The notes beneath the pieces are model-generated. The model saw only the letters and a list, made by a program, of their open reading frames with translations. It did not search any database and was not told the origin of the DNA. From Stomorhina lunata (Eukaryota; Arthropoda; Insecta; Diptera; Rhiniidae): a stretch of DNA of 64,000 nucleotides. Positions within the stretch are counted from its first letter, which is position 1, and each line of letters begins with the position of its first letter. Of this stretch, positions 47,359-59,640 are shown one piece after another. The stretch lies in the NCBI GenBank assembly GCA_933228675.1, contig OW121743.1, positions 62,503,118 to 62,567,117 on the forward strand, in the 5' to 3' direction. A program made the position numbers and the translations under genes.

Positions 47359-48890
47359 CTCAAATAAAATTGGGTTCAAATCACCACATCCGATATCGAT
47401 CTAATATTTAGACTTTTTAGCAAATATTGTGTAACATACCTTAGGGATTTTCAAAATAATTTATTTTTCAAAAAGTTTAATAAAACTTAATATCTTAGCA
47501 TATCCATTTGTTTGCTTTTACATTAAGTTTAAATCAAGTTATTTTACTATCAAAGAATTCTTGTGAAATAAGTTGCTATGTAGTGAATCTTATATGATAT
47601 AAATTATTTAGATTATCCTAAAATTATGCTATACAAATGTTTCTGAAATATCTTACATTTCGAGCGACTGTAGCTATTTGACCCTAGATTTCATAACAGT
47701 TCTTTCCAAAAAATTTATATATTTTTGTATATAAGTATTATTTGAGTGCCATTAAAAATGTGGACTCGAGCGACTTTTTTTAGTTCAGACACAAACCTGT
47801 CCAAAAAATATCAAAATTTGTTTGTTATACGACTGACTTAATAAAGAGGAATGTATTTCAATTTGTGGATTTCCGTAGACTATTTTAATTGAAATTTATG
47901 TGATTTTGGAGCAAAGTTTCTTGCATACTTTCAGGAGGCTTGTGATAATAAATAGTAAAATCAAGCATATGTTAAATAATAAATATTGGCTATTAATTTT
48001 TTCATAAAAGTTCATAATTTCAGTAAATCAATCTCGTTTTTTGATAGCATTTAAAGATAATCAAAAAAAAAACTTTGTTGCATACTTTCTTGTTATAATG
48101 TATATTAAAATCAGGGACCAAACTACCACATTTGATATCGATCGAAAACTCAGACTTTAAAGCAAATATTGTGAAGTATACTTGAGGGATATTCAAAGTT
48201 ATTTCGATGCAAAAAGTTTCTTGAAATTTGGTATCCATTTTGATTCGCTTTTAAATCAATTAAAACTCTTTTAGTATTGTTCATCTTTTAGCAAATAACT
48301 TCAAACAAATATAGTAAACAGTGCATCTTTTAAATAATTTTGATTATCCTTAAAGTGTGCTATACCAATGTTTTGAAAATATCAAAGACTTCGATCGATA
48401 TCGAATGCCGTAATTTAGCCACAGGTAAATGTTAAAGGTAAGGTATTATTTTGTTGAATAAAATTCACAATGAGATCAGTCTTGCCAGCAGATAGCTCCT
48501 GAAAACAAAACTTATAACTTACAGTATCTCTTAAGCCTCCACAAAGTATGCTACAAAATTTCCCACATGCTAAAATTTGGCTATTTACTTGATTATAAAA
48601 ATGAATAGTTTTAGTAAATCAATCTCGTTTGAAGATATCATCTCATAAGATGATATCATATCATAAGCAAAATTAAACTGTACTGCATACTTTCAGAAGG
48701 CTTGTTATAATTTATATTCAAATCTGGTAAAGGTTTAATACCAATAGATATAAGGTATTATTTTGTTGATTAAAATTCACAATGAGATCAGTCTCCAGTT
48801 AAAAATACCAAAACTTAAAACCCAAAGTATCTTTTGAGCCTCCACAAAGTATGCTACAAAATTAACCATAAAATCAGTACCAGTATTTAA
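47312..48890 (+). repeat. Nested, diverged tandem repeats next to the truncated LTR element
   Basis: Landmarks repeat at two scales. GATATCGATC, AGACTTT and AGCAAATATTGTG occur near 47390 and 48130 (about 745 bp apart). GTAAATCAATCTCGTTT occurs near 48023 and 48614. A ~311-bp unit, AAGGTATTATTTTGTTGA to CCTCCACAAAGTATGCTAC, occurs at about 48440 and 48751. Several GCATACTTT motifs fall here. No protein was recognised. Confidence 0.7.
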
Positions 48891-49725
48891 AGCTCGATAA
48901 ATTTTGTGTCAGAATTTCAAGAATTTGAAATTTAATACAATTTTATAATTAAACTTTGATACAAAAGTGTTAAATACTAGACTTTTTCTCCGCTTATCTT
49001 TCCAAAATAAAAAAAAATTCCAATATTTAAATTTTAATTTGTGAATTTAAAAAATAGCTTTTTATTAACTTCATCAAAGGGTATAAATAATGTATAAATT
49101 TTTATAATTTATTTATTAAATTTTAAGAACCGAAAGTAATTAAAACTGAAAGTCTTTATGAAATCTGCAAAAGTATTAAAGCTTTTTTAAAAATGTTTAT
49201 AAAAATATTGCCTAGTTTTAGGCTAACTTAAGAAACCTTTGAAAATGTACAAATCGTATTTAAATTTTATTTACTTAATTCTCATAAAAACAATTTTCTG
49301 AATTATAAGATTTTTTTCTTATTTTTATTATTTTGTTTTTAAATATTTTAAATTAAAAATTTCGGTTGACTGCTTTTGAAACATTCTAAGCAAATAACTT
49401 AAAAAATTCTTTCTTTTTTATGAAAAAAAATTGTTATTTATAATATTTAAATTCAAAGCAAAGCCAATGTAAATATTTAAGAAAATATAGAAAAGTAATT
49501 AAATTTTGTTGGAGGAAAAAAAAATACTGAAAATATGAAAATAAGCTTTTGATAAAAGCTATTTTTTGTATATAAGCCAATTTAAAAATTGTTTCAGAAT
49601 TTTTTAATAGTTTAAAAAAATGGAAATAAATTTCTTCTCAAGGGCTTCTTTTAAATGTGGTTTAGAATATTTTATTTAATTTTTTTTTTTAGAATTTCTT
49701 ATTTAAGATTATTAACAGATTTTCT

Positions 49726-49727
<2 letters not shown>
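48891..49727. other. AT-rich spacer, nothing recognised
   Basis: Very AT-rich, no repeat period or coding frame seen. Confidence 0.5.
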
Positions 49728-49765
<38 letters not shown>

Positions 49766-49782
49766 GCCTATCTGTCTGTCTT

Positions 49783-49837
<55 letters not shown>

Positions 49838-49874
49838 GCCTGTCTGTATGTCTGTCTCTCTGTCTGTCTGTCTC

Positions 49875-49929
<55 letters not shown>

Positions 49930-49948
49930 GTTTGTCTGTCTGTCTGAG
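49728..49948 (+). repeat. (TCTG)n microsatellite, ~220 bp
   Basis: About 55 TCTG units with scattered point changes (GCCTATCTG, TTTCTG, TCTCTCTG). All three plus frames and the minus strand stay open through it, producing Ser/Val/Cys/Leu or Asp/Arg/Gln/Thr ORFs that are artefacts. Confidence 0.97.
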
Positions 49949-50983
49949 TGCCCCCTGGGGCATGGACATATATAAATTATACATCAGATTTTAGGAAATT
50001 ATGGAAAACGACGCCAACTTATTGACCAGCTCTCGTATTTTAAAAAATTTTTAATTACATGTCTTTGGCAAAAATTTTCAAATAAGCAAACGAAAGCTTT
50101 TGTTTTATTAAAATGACACTTCCTGAAGAAAACATCAATAAAAATAACAACAGCACTTAAAATTAATACATAAATAAATATTTTACAAAAATTATTGAAG
50201 AAAATTTAAATAAATAAAATCAGCCACAAACTAACAAACCCTGAGTAATTTTAGAACCAATTATTTATTTCTTGAATCCTAAAATTTTTTTGTATTATAT
50301 TTTCTTGTATTCAACAAAAAAAGTTCACAATTTAAATTTGAAAATGTCTCTAGATTGGAAATAACAAATTGAGTTTTTGAAAATAAATATTTCTATTTAA
50401 TAGCAACAATTTTCCTTGAAGTCATAAGGGACCATAATATCAAGCAGAGTAAGGAAGTTGCCATTCCTTTCTGTGGCAACTTCCGATTTTTTTTTGGTTT
50501 CTTTCCTGTTTTATTGCAATAATACAAAACAACAAAATGAAGTTTAATTATTATGAGACCAATAAATACCCAGGCAACAACGACAACAAAAAACAACAGT
50601 AATTTTTATAATATCGAAAATGAGTAAGAAGAAGGGGGTAAAGGGGGATATACCAGAAGAAGCAAAGAACGATATAAGAAACTTGGCATATTAAATTACG
50701 CAATTTATCTTTATTTGAGAACATTTTGCAACACAATTATATTTTGAATTGCCTAAAAGCAGAAACAATATCAACAGCAACAAAAAACGAACAACAACAC
50801 AAAAAAAGACAAGGAAGAGTTTTCTGTTTATAATTTATTTCTTTAAGATTGAGGGGGTGTGGAACCCGAATAAATACATTTGTCTGTTTTTATGTTTCAA
50901 GTTAGAAAGGTAAACAAATCTCAGATAGAGGCCTTTTTAAAAGAAGAGAATTTAAAAATTTGAATCACAATTAAATGAGATTT
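49949..50983. other. Intron, mostly unique
   Basis: AT-rich with CAA-rich patches (ACAACAACAAA near 50790) and G runs near 50635 and 50855. Nothing coding was recognised. Confidence 0.45.
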
Positions 50984-51459
50984 AACAAGTAAGAGTGTTA
51001 TATTCGGCTGTGCCGAATCTTATATACCCACCATCAAGTTGTGTTAAATTTAGAAAGATATCTCATATATCTCATATATCTACAACGGTGCAGCTAATTC
51101 AAAATCTAGACCAAAACTGAAAAAATCGCTAAGCTAATTGGTATTGTTGGTAAAACCTTTGGACTAAATTCGGTTGCCGTAGCTTTATAGTTCAACATTC
51201 CCCAGTATTTACTTTGATCAAAATTCGGTCTCATAACCGGGTATAGTTTTACATTAATAAGTTGTTAAATACTTTTCGTTGTGATTAATATGTAAGTACC
51301 TGGTAGACCGAGCCATGCTCGGAGCTTTATGATAAGCATTTTGAGGAAAATTTTAAAGTTTTTATATATTTTATATTATAAAGTGCTAAAATAAATTTAG
51401 AGGAAAGACATTGTAGAAATATTCAGTTAATTTTGAATTATTTGATTTATTTTGTCCGA

Positions 51460-51990
51460 CCAACACATAGTTTGCATAGTTTACAGTTTATCTCATTTTG
51501 AATAATTTTGGAAATTATTCATATCAACAGAAACCTCTGTCGACTCATGCGCAACAACTTTGCTAAAGATTATAGTCTGATCAAATGCACAGTTTACGAT
51601 TTAATTCATTTTGAGTAGTTTTCTGTGGCGTCACTTGTCGGACTTTGCTTATTCCAATTCATAAACTTTCTTCGGCTTATCCGTAACAACTTTGCTGAAG
51701 ATTTTAGCATGATTAAATGTACAGCATACGATTAAATTGACTTTGAGTAAATTTCAGTAGCGCCACCTGTCGAAATTTCTTCATACCAACTAAGAAACCT
51801 TCGTCGGCTCATGCGCTACAACTTTGCTAAAGATTATAGCATGATCAAATGTACAGTTTACGATTTAATTAATTTTTAGTAATTTTCAGTGGCGCCATCT
51901 GTCGGAAATTAGTCTTATCAACTTTAAAACCTTCGCCGGCTTATCCGCAACATCTTCGCTAAAGAGCATAACACAATCAAATTCACAGTT
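51460..51990 (+). repeat. 132-bp tandem repeat, four units
   Basis: CAACTTTGCTAAAGATTATAG-type anchors sit at 51555, 51687, 51819 and 51951, exactly 132 bp apart. Units share ACAGTTTACGATTTAATT and GGCGCCACCTGTCGGA, which is unusually GC-rich for this window. Part of the 3.3-kb element. Confidence 0.9.
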
Positions 51991-52628
51991 TACTATTCTA
52001 TAAAGAACATACATACAGACAAACATTCATTTGTTTAAAATAATACAAATTTTTCCCCCTTTTTATTCCCTAATTTCTAAAAGTTTCATATGTATATTTG
52101 GTACTTTTTTGGTGCCAATTGAATTCGGTACATTTTTTTAAAACGCATTTAACATAATGTATAATGTTCCTATTCATATTACTTTGGAGATGTTAAGTTA
52201 TCATTTTATCCCTTTTTTACCCATTTTGGCTCCAAAATCAAAAAAGTACCAAATACGTGTTTCATGCTTTTTTTACATCTATTGATTGCAGTACCAAGTT
52301 TCTTTCTATATTCTTTAGATTAAAATATAAGAGTGGGTTAAAAAGGTGCCAAAAAAACTATTTTCACCCTTTTTTACCCCCTATCGGACATAGTTTCAAA
52401 AAAGTACCAAGCACCTGTCCGCTTATTTTCAAAGCTGTTTAAAACGTAATTTTAATTTTGTTTCTATACCTATTACTTTAGGAGACATAGCGTTTTCGAT
52501 TTTTTCCCCTTTTTACCCGTTTTTACCCTCTTAGCGGTAAAAGTTCCAAAAGTCCCTTCTTTTTCGACCTATACATCAAAAAAGATACCCACTGTCCAAA
52601 TTTTATCAAAATCGTTAGATCCGTTTTC

Positions 52629-52641
52629 GAGATAGCCATTC

Positions 52642-52697
<56 letters not shown>

Positions 52698-52738
52698 TAT
52701 TGCTCGTTTAAGAATATAAGATTTCGAGATAGCCATTC

Positions 52739-52774
<36 letters not shown>

Positions 52775-52802
52775 ATTATTGCTCGTTTAAGAATATAAGA
52801 TT
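52629..52802 (+). repeat. Tandem duplicate of ~100 bp carrying (AT)n
   Basis: GAGATAGCCATTCTATAA, then (AT)n, then ACAATTATTGCTCGTTTAAG and AATATAAGATT occurs twice. The AT tract is about 47 bp in the first copy and about 24 bp in the second, so the microsatellite has changed length since duplication. Confidence 0.88.
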
Positions 52803-53119
52803 ACGCTAAACACATTAATAGTAATACGGCAGGTCCATATATTTCGTTATGAGTTCCTAATGCATTCATCATATATAAAGTCTGGGCTGAACATTGATTG
52901 ATGTCTATCATAGGTGCAATCTTAATATAATGAATGTACCTCCAAATCTTTTTGATTGTAGATATAAAAAGGGGATATTATATATATAAGAATTATAGCC
53001 AAATGTTGACCGATTGTAACAAAATTTTACACACTGGCTGGTATATATATAGAGCTTATTGTTGCAAAATTTAGTTTCTAATTTAATAGCTTTTAACTGG
53101 CCTTTGCTAAAATTTTTGG

Positions 53120-54000
53120 TTTCCGTAAGTGTTTTTATATGAAAGCTAAAGTCAAATATGGACTGATTCCTATAAAATTTGATAAACTGATCAAAAATTG
53201 CATAAAACTTCCCTATTTTAAATTTAATCGTCATAGCTATTACAATTGTATTCAATTTATCAGCACTAATGTGTTTCCCGGGGCGGGGTTATATGGGAGC
53301 TCTAACTAAATTTGAACCGATTTTGTCCATTTTCAACACACATCTTTTTCAAGATATCCAAAATACTTTTGTAAAATTTTGTTCCTCTAGCTCTTTTCGT
53401 TAAGGCGCTATCGTGCTTTTATCTGACGGACAGACGGACATAAACAACCTTTTCTTTATGTATTTTTGTGTTTCCATAAGTTTTTTATATGGGAGCTATG
53501 GTCAAGTGGTGACCGATTGTGACAAAATTTTGCACACTGGCTGGCATTGACATAAGACTTCTTTGTGCTTAATTTAGTCTTACTAACTCTTGTAGTTAAG
53601 GAGCTATCACGATTTTATCTGACGGATAGACGGACATAAATCCCCTTTTCTTTTTGAATTTTTGTTTTTTCGTAAGTTTTTTATATGGAAGCTAGGTCAA
53701 ATGGTGACCGATTGAGACAAAATTTTGCACACTAGCTGGCATTGGTATAAGACTTTCTTGTGTCAAATTTAGTGATTATATCTATTATACTTTTAGATTT
53801 ATTGGCATTTAAGTGTATTTTAGGTGAAATTTGGGCTGTTTTCGTAAGTTTTTTGTATGGGAGCTATTGCTAAATGTGAACCGATTTCAATGAAATTTTA
53901 TATGCTGCCTAGTGCTTATGTAAAACTTGTAGATACCAAATTTTGTCATCATAACTGTTATAATTTGTCATTTATTAGCAAATAAGCGATTAGCCTAGAC
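53120..54000 (+). repeat. ~195-bp tandem repeats inside the 3.3-kb element
   Basis: TTTTATATGGGAGCTATGG, GACCGATTGTGACAAAATTT, GCACACTGGCTGGCA and GACGGACATAAA recur with a 195-bp spacing (53486 to 53681) and in more diverged form on either side. Confidence 0.82.
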
Positions 54001-54290
54001 GAGGTTATACGGGAACTATGGTCAAATGCAAACCGATTTTGCCCAATTTCAATACCAAAATTTTCTCGTAGATGAAAAATGTTTTTGCTAAGTTTCAGTT
54101 AGCTAGTTCTTTTCGTTTAGACGTTATCGTTATTTCAACAGACAGACAGACGGACATAGCTCAATCGTCTTAGAATTTCATAAAGATTCAGAATATATAT
54201 CGTTTTTGATTTTTGAGCCAATATTAAGGAAATTACAAACGGAATGACAACCTCAATATACCCCCCATTCTTTTTGATGGTGGGTATAAT

Positions 54291-55099
54291 AAAAAAATTT
54301 CATATAGCATACTTTTAGGGGGCTCTAAAATAATGAACCCTTTTTGATATAATTTCATAAATTTAAACAAAATACATCTTAAGGGCCTAAAAAAGAAGAC
54401 AATTTTGGTATTCGAATCATAATTGAAAGCAGTTTAATAAACAAATATAATGTAGTATACTTTTAGCTAAAGAAATATTAAGCCTTCCCGACAGCATCTT
54501 ACAAATTCTTCAATAACACTGGTCAACAAGAAAAATCACTTTGAAGTCTAACATTTTCTTTAACAAGGCCCCTAAATCACAAACCTTAACATTATCCTCT
54601 TAATAAAAGCTTTCTCCCTACTTTGTAGATGTATTTTCTGATTTTAAAAGAAATAAAATAAATGAGTTAAAGTTTTATGGTTTGGCATTTTGTACTTGCT
54701 ACTGCTTTCAACTTCCCTCTGTTATTTTGTTTCCCTCTGAATCCTTATTGTCTCATTTAATTTGGTGAAAAAAGGGTTAGAAAACAATTTTAGCTTGTCT
54801 TACTGCGTGTCTTTCGTTTATTTTTAATATTGCTATTTTATTTTTATTTTTTTTTGCTCCTCATATTATTGCCAAAAGTTATTTGTTTGGAAACTTTTTT
54901 TTTCATATAAATTTCTTATTTATATTTTATTTTGATAGCTTTGTTATTAGTAGTTAAAATAAAATGCCAGTTTAAGTCCAACAAGCTTAATGTTAGGCAG
55001 CTAATTTGAGATGGCAAAAGTTTAATAAAAAATTTTTCAATGGAACATGTTTTTCATGACCATTTCGACTTCAAAACTGAGATTTATTTAATAGAATTT
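54291..55099. other. Intron spacer with GCATACTTTTAGG and a dispersed repeat end
   Basis: GCATACTTTTAGG lies at 54307. At 54518-54562 ACACTGGTCAACAAG and CACTTTGAAGTCTAAC form the inverted mate of the sequence at about 3462-3505. No gene. Confidence 0.5.
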
Positions 55100-56550
55100 T
55101 TATTGTAGATAGTTAAAATGATCTGAGTTAATTAAAAGCTTTTAGTAAAGCTTCGCATAAAACTGCATGTTCATTAGGTCTTAGAAGTTTTAAAAATTTT
55201 ATAACAAATAAAAGTTTTAATTTGGCTGAAGGTTTCTTCACTGATGTTAAAATCCAAAGCTTTATTGTTAGTAAAATTTTTACCTGTACAAGTGTCCTAG
55301 TCAAATGCCACATCAAAAGCTTTTTCAAATAATCCTAAATATTTTTGTATTCAAAATATCTATATATTGAACAAGCTATATAATTTATTCAAAGATTTAA
55401 AAAAGTTCCAGTAATACGATTTTATTCGAAAGGTTTTTTATTAAAGAATAAAATTTTTATATTTATAAATATATTTTTAATCTGTCTAGTGCTAAACATA
55501 ATTTTTCTTATTAGAAAAGCTTCTCAAAATGCCTTAAAATATAGAAACAAAATTGTTGTCGATTTTTTTTTAAAGCTTTTAAATCAAATACAGAGATAAG
55601 AAAACTTTTCAAATAAAGCTTTAGAGAAAAAACGCATAATAAAGCTGTATTTAAAGTTTTATTAAAGGGCTTTGGAAAAGCTTATTTAAACAATTGTCTA
55701 TTAAAAACGTTAAAAGTAAAATACACATTTCTTTAAGTGAATACATGAAAGCTTTATAAAGTGAAAGCTTTTGAAAGTGAAATCTTTTTAACTTAAACTT
55801 TTAGTTTTTAACTAACAGCTAAAAGCCTTAAATCGATAAAAAATTTATTTTCATAAGCTAAACATTCAAAATAAGTTCGTAAAATGATAAAATTATTAAA
55901 ACTTTTCAGATTTTTAAGCTGCAAGCTTTTAAGTAAAACTACCAATAAAATCTTTAAGTCGATAAAAATTTTATTTTCATGAGCTAAAGATTAAAAATTT
56001 GTTCGTAAAATGATGAAAATATTAAAACTTTTAAGCTTTTTAAAGTGAAAGCTTTTTAAGTAAAACTACCACTAAAAGCTTCAAGTCGTTAAAAATTTTA
56101 TTTTCATTAGCTAAACATTGAAAATTAGTTCGTAAAATGATTTATTTAAAAAAAACCTTCAAAAAAGCTTAATCGATTCTTATGTAGAATATATTTAAAT
56201 TCAAAACTAAGTTTATCTAAATTTAGTTTATCTAAAAGCTGCTTAATCTCTTAATATATATTTTTTAAATTTTGAGAAACCTTTTTTCAATTCTTTTTCA
56301 AAGCTTTTTCATATTTAAGGTTTTTTTTATGCAGAAAGTTTTTAAATTAAAAAAAATAATTTTTGAAAAGCTTTTCTAAGTTCTTTTCAAAACTTCTTCA
56401 TATAAGTGAAAAAAAAATACATTTTTTATAAAATTTTTTCGTTTTGTTTTTTTTAAAGCTTTTTTATAAAATTATTTTAAAATTTGTTGAGCTATAGTAG
56501 ATTTGAATTGAAACTTTTTCCAGCTTTCTCTAACAAACAAAAATAGAATG
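55100..56550 (+). repeat. Degenerate AAGCTTT-rich repeats
   Basis: AAAGCTTTT words are dense. A longer phrase, AAGTCGATAAAAATTTTATTTTCAT in decayed forms followed by GCTAAA and GTTCGTAAAATGAT, recurs near 55830, 55960 and 56090 (about 130 bp apart). No coding sequence. Confidence 0.65.
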
Positions 56551-56559
56551 CAAAACTTT

Positions 56560-57560
56560 TCTCAATTTAATTATAACTTTTTATTATCAGCAAATAAAAA
56601 AAGCTTTTCCAAATGTTATACCACAAAGCGTTTGCAGCTTTTGAACTTTTTTCATAAGAAGCTTTTTTTCGTAGAATGCAAAATTGTTCCCAATTTATTA
56701 TCATCAAATAACAAAATTTTGTATTACAAAGCTTTTGCAGCTTTTCAGATTTTTTATATGAAGCTTTTTTTAATAGAATGCAATTCTTTTCTCAATTTAT
56801 TTAAGACTTCTTATTATCATAAAATAAAAAATATAAAGCTTTTCCGAATGTTGTAATACAAAACTTTTGCAGCTTTTGAGATTTTTCATTATAAGCTTTT
56901 TTTAATGCAAATCTTTTCTCAATTTATAACTTTATAACTTTTTATAGTCGTTTAATAAAAAAAAAAATATAAAGCTTTTCGGAATGTTATATCACAAAGC
57001 TTTTGCAGCTTTTGAGATATTTCCATAAAAAGCTTTTTTTTAATATAATGCAAATCTGTTTTCAATTTATTTATGACTTTTTATTATCATCAAATAAAAA
57101 ATATGAAGCTTTTCCAAATATTATATTACAAAGCTTTTGCAGCTCTTAAGATTTTTTGTAAGAAGCTTTTTTTAAAGAATGCAAATCGTTTCTCATTTTA
57201 TTTATGACTTTTTATTATCTTCAAATAAAAACATATAAAGCTTTTCCAAATGTTATATTACAAAGCTTTTGAGCTTTTTTCATAAGAAGCTTTTTTTCAT
57301 AGAATGCTTAAATGTTCTCAATTTATTTATGACTTTTTATTTTCATTTTACAAAAAAAAATCTAAAGCTTTTCAGAATTATATATCAAAAAGCTTTTGCA
57401 GCTTTTGTGTTTTTTTTTTCAAAAAAAGAATTTTGTGAAACTTTTACAAATTTCTTATTATACAAAGCTTTTTAGAATATTATATCACAAAGCTTTTGCA
57501 GCTTTTGAGATTTTTTCATAAAAAGAATTTTGTGAAGCATTTACAATCCTTAGTATAATA
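56560..57560 (+). repeat. ~132-bp AAGCTTTTGCAGCTTTTGAG tandem repeat, eight units
   Basis: GCAGCTTTT anchors lie at 56634, 56737, 56869, 57005, 57139, about 57271, 57398 and 57496. Most spacings are 127-136 bp; the first and last are about 100. Each unit adds CATAAGAAGCTTTTTTT, AGAATGCAAAT and CTCAATTTATTTATGACTTT. Frames through it (56548-56856, 57269-57475) are artefacts. Confidence 0.9.
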
Positions 57561-59640
57561 ATTATCTTAAACCTATTAAATTCTTATTATATAAAGCTTT
57601 TTCTCATAAGACATGAAAGATTCTAATGACTTATTGAAAGCTTTCAAACAAATATAAACAATGATTTCTTGTTAAAAGCTTTTTCTTACCAGGAGAATTT
57701 GTCAAACAGAATTTGAAACTTTTCAAAATTTATCTTTGATTTTTTATTCTCATTTAGAAAACTTAAAGCTTTTTCGAAAGTTATATTATATAGCTTTTGC
57801 AAACAGCTTTATAAATCACCTACATTACTTCCTGTTTTAAACAATAAATCAAGTGTTTTAAACTTTTCTTAAATTGTTTTTAAGCGTAACATATAAAAAC
57901 TTCAATTTAAAAGTTTTTTTTTCTCTATAAATAAAAAATTATTGTTAAATTGTTTAAAAACTTTGTCCCTCCCTTTCTTTTGCGCCTTAACTCATAGACA
58001 AAAGCTTGCTTTTCAAATTAAATACAAACTTTTTAAACATTTTCCAAAAATTTTAACAAGTAAATAAATTTATTTTTTGTTTCATTATTTAAAACATTTC
58101 TATAAAAAAAAAAAATTGTTAAAATTAATTTTGTATCAAAATAAAAATTTATATCTTGAGAGACAAACAAAACCAGAAGAAGAAATATTCACCCTTAAAA
58201 TAAACGAAGAAGTACAGGAGTACTCCTAGCAGTGATCATAAATAACCTTTAAAAAAAGTTCTATGTTGTTTTTTGTTTATACATTTCTCCAAAGTTATAT
58301 AAAAGCTTTAACTAATTATGGTGTTTACGTTATGGTGGCATACCGCACACTCACATTCATACTCATCCATTGCTTACGTTTTGAAAAAGGACAAAACCCT
58401 GGCATGACATCACAAGACCAACATTATTAACAACTTCAAAGTATAAATAGCTTGAAAATGAGAAACGAAAAAAAAACAAAAAGGAAGGAAGAATATGGGC
58501 AAAAACAACCCTTTTCTTACCTTTTGTATAGAGTCAAACCTATTCTGCTGATGTTGTAATTACCCAAGAAAATTTTCCTTAAACTTTTTTTTTCTTCGAG
58601 AATTTTTAGTACCTTTCAAGGCAACGGCCTGTTAGTAATAAATAAAATGATGTCAAGTCGTTTAGGTCTTCTTTCAGATTTTGTTATTTTAATGCTATTC
58701 CCTCCTACTCGCTCTTTCTCTATCTTTCTGCCACCTTTAAAACAAATTCTGTTTCCGTTTCTCCTATTTTTTTTTCTGGAAAAGCCATGAAAACTTTTAG
58801 CATAAAGTTTTGTTTTCTAAGATTTTTCTTTTAAATAAAATTTTCTTTTAATTTGTATAAATTGTCTATCTTCTTTAAAAATTAAAATACTACAAGGCAA
58901 AGCTCTTGCTTAAGTTTAACACAATGACAGTTATGGGGTGTGAGCTTTTTGAGTGTCAGTCTGTCCCGTGTTGCCTTCGTGCAAAAACAGTATGAGAGTG
59001 TTTCAGTGTCATTTATAAATTCACATGACAGTTTGTGTGAGGAGTGCGAATTATGTGCGTAAATATAATTTATGTTATTATAATTTTACTATTTATAATA
59101 CTCTCTTTCCCTAGTTTAAAGAACAGTAGAATAACGATAATACGTCAAATTAAAAAACCTCAATTTTCCTTCAAACTTCAAGGTAGTTTTTAAAGTTATC
59201 CCAACACTAAGATCAAGAAATCTATCATCTCTTCCCTATAATTGCGATTCCACTGTCTATCATTTTAATACAAATAATGATGCGTTTATGTGTGTGTGTG
59301 TGTCATTTTTCTAGGATTCCATATTTATGAATATGTGTGAATTTCTTCGAACAAATACTTTTGTTCATACTTAATTCTCGAGCTAAGACCTCGAAAGTTT
59401 TAAAATTTGTATGTTTGAAAAAAAAAATTATTATGGTTTAATGGTTTACGAGAAATTAGGGAAAAAGTCACGTAGTTGGTTTAATATGATTTTATTTAAG
59501 CTCCTGGAAACGCTGATGAAAAAACTTGTCTAGTTTGTATGTTAATCTAGGAAGTCAAAAAGGTGGAGCGAAATAATGAGATTTAGTTGAGAACAAATCT
59601 GAATTTAGCACAATTACTGGAAATTAGGATTATGAGCTTT
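57561..59640. other. Intron, mostly unique
   Basis: AT-rich intron with a small TG run at about 59287-59302. The patch at 58920-59060 is relatively GC-rich but lacks an exon-like frame with splice sites. Confidence 0.45.

Larger units (their letters stand above)
50984..54290 (+). mobile_element. 3.3-kb composite repeat element with 15-bp inverted ends
   Basis: Near the left end ATTCGGCTGTGCCGAAT forms a 7-bp hairpin, followed by TATACCCACCATCAA (51023-51037). The right end carries its exact complement, TTGATGGTGGGTATA (54274-54288). Inside are 132-bp and ~195-bp tandem blocks and AT microsatellites. I recall similar flanking words as abundant in fly genomes, but cannot name the family. No ORF over 115 codons and no recognisable enzyme, so it is non-autonomous or a fused series of repeats. 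Confidence 0.65.

Noticed and set aside
49655..49994. Overlapping 88-106-codon ORFs on both strands
   Set aside because: They are read through a TCTG microsatellite, which lacks stops in all frames; no protein evidence.
56548..57475. ORFs of 102 and 68 codons
   Set aside because: They run through the ~132-bp AAGCTTTTGCAG tandem repeat and contain only repeat-derived Phe/Lys-rich sequence.
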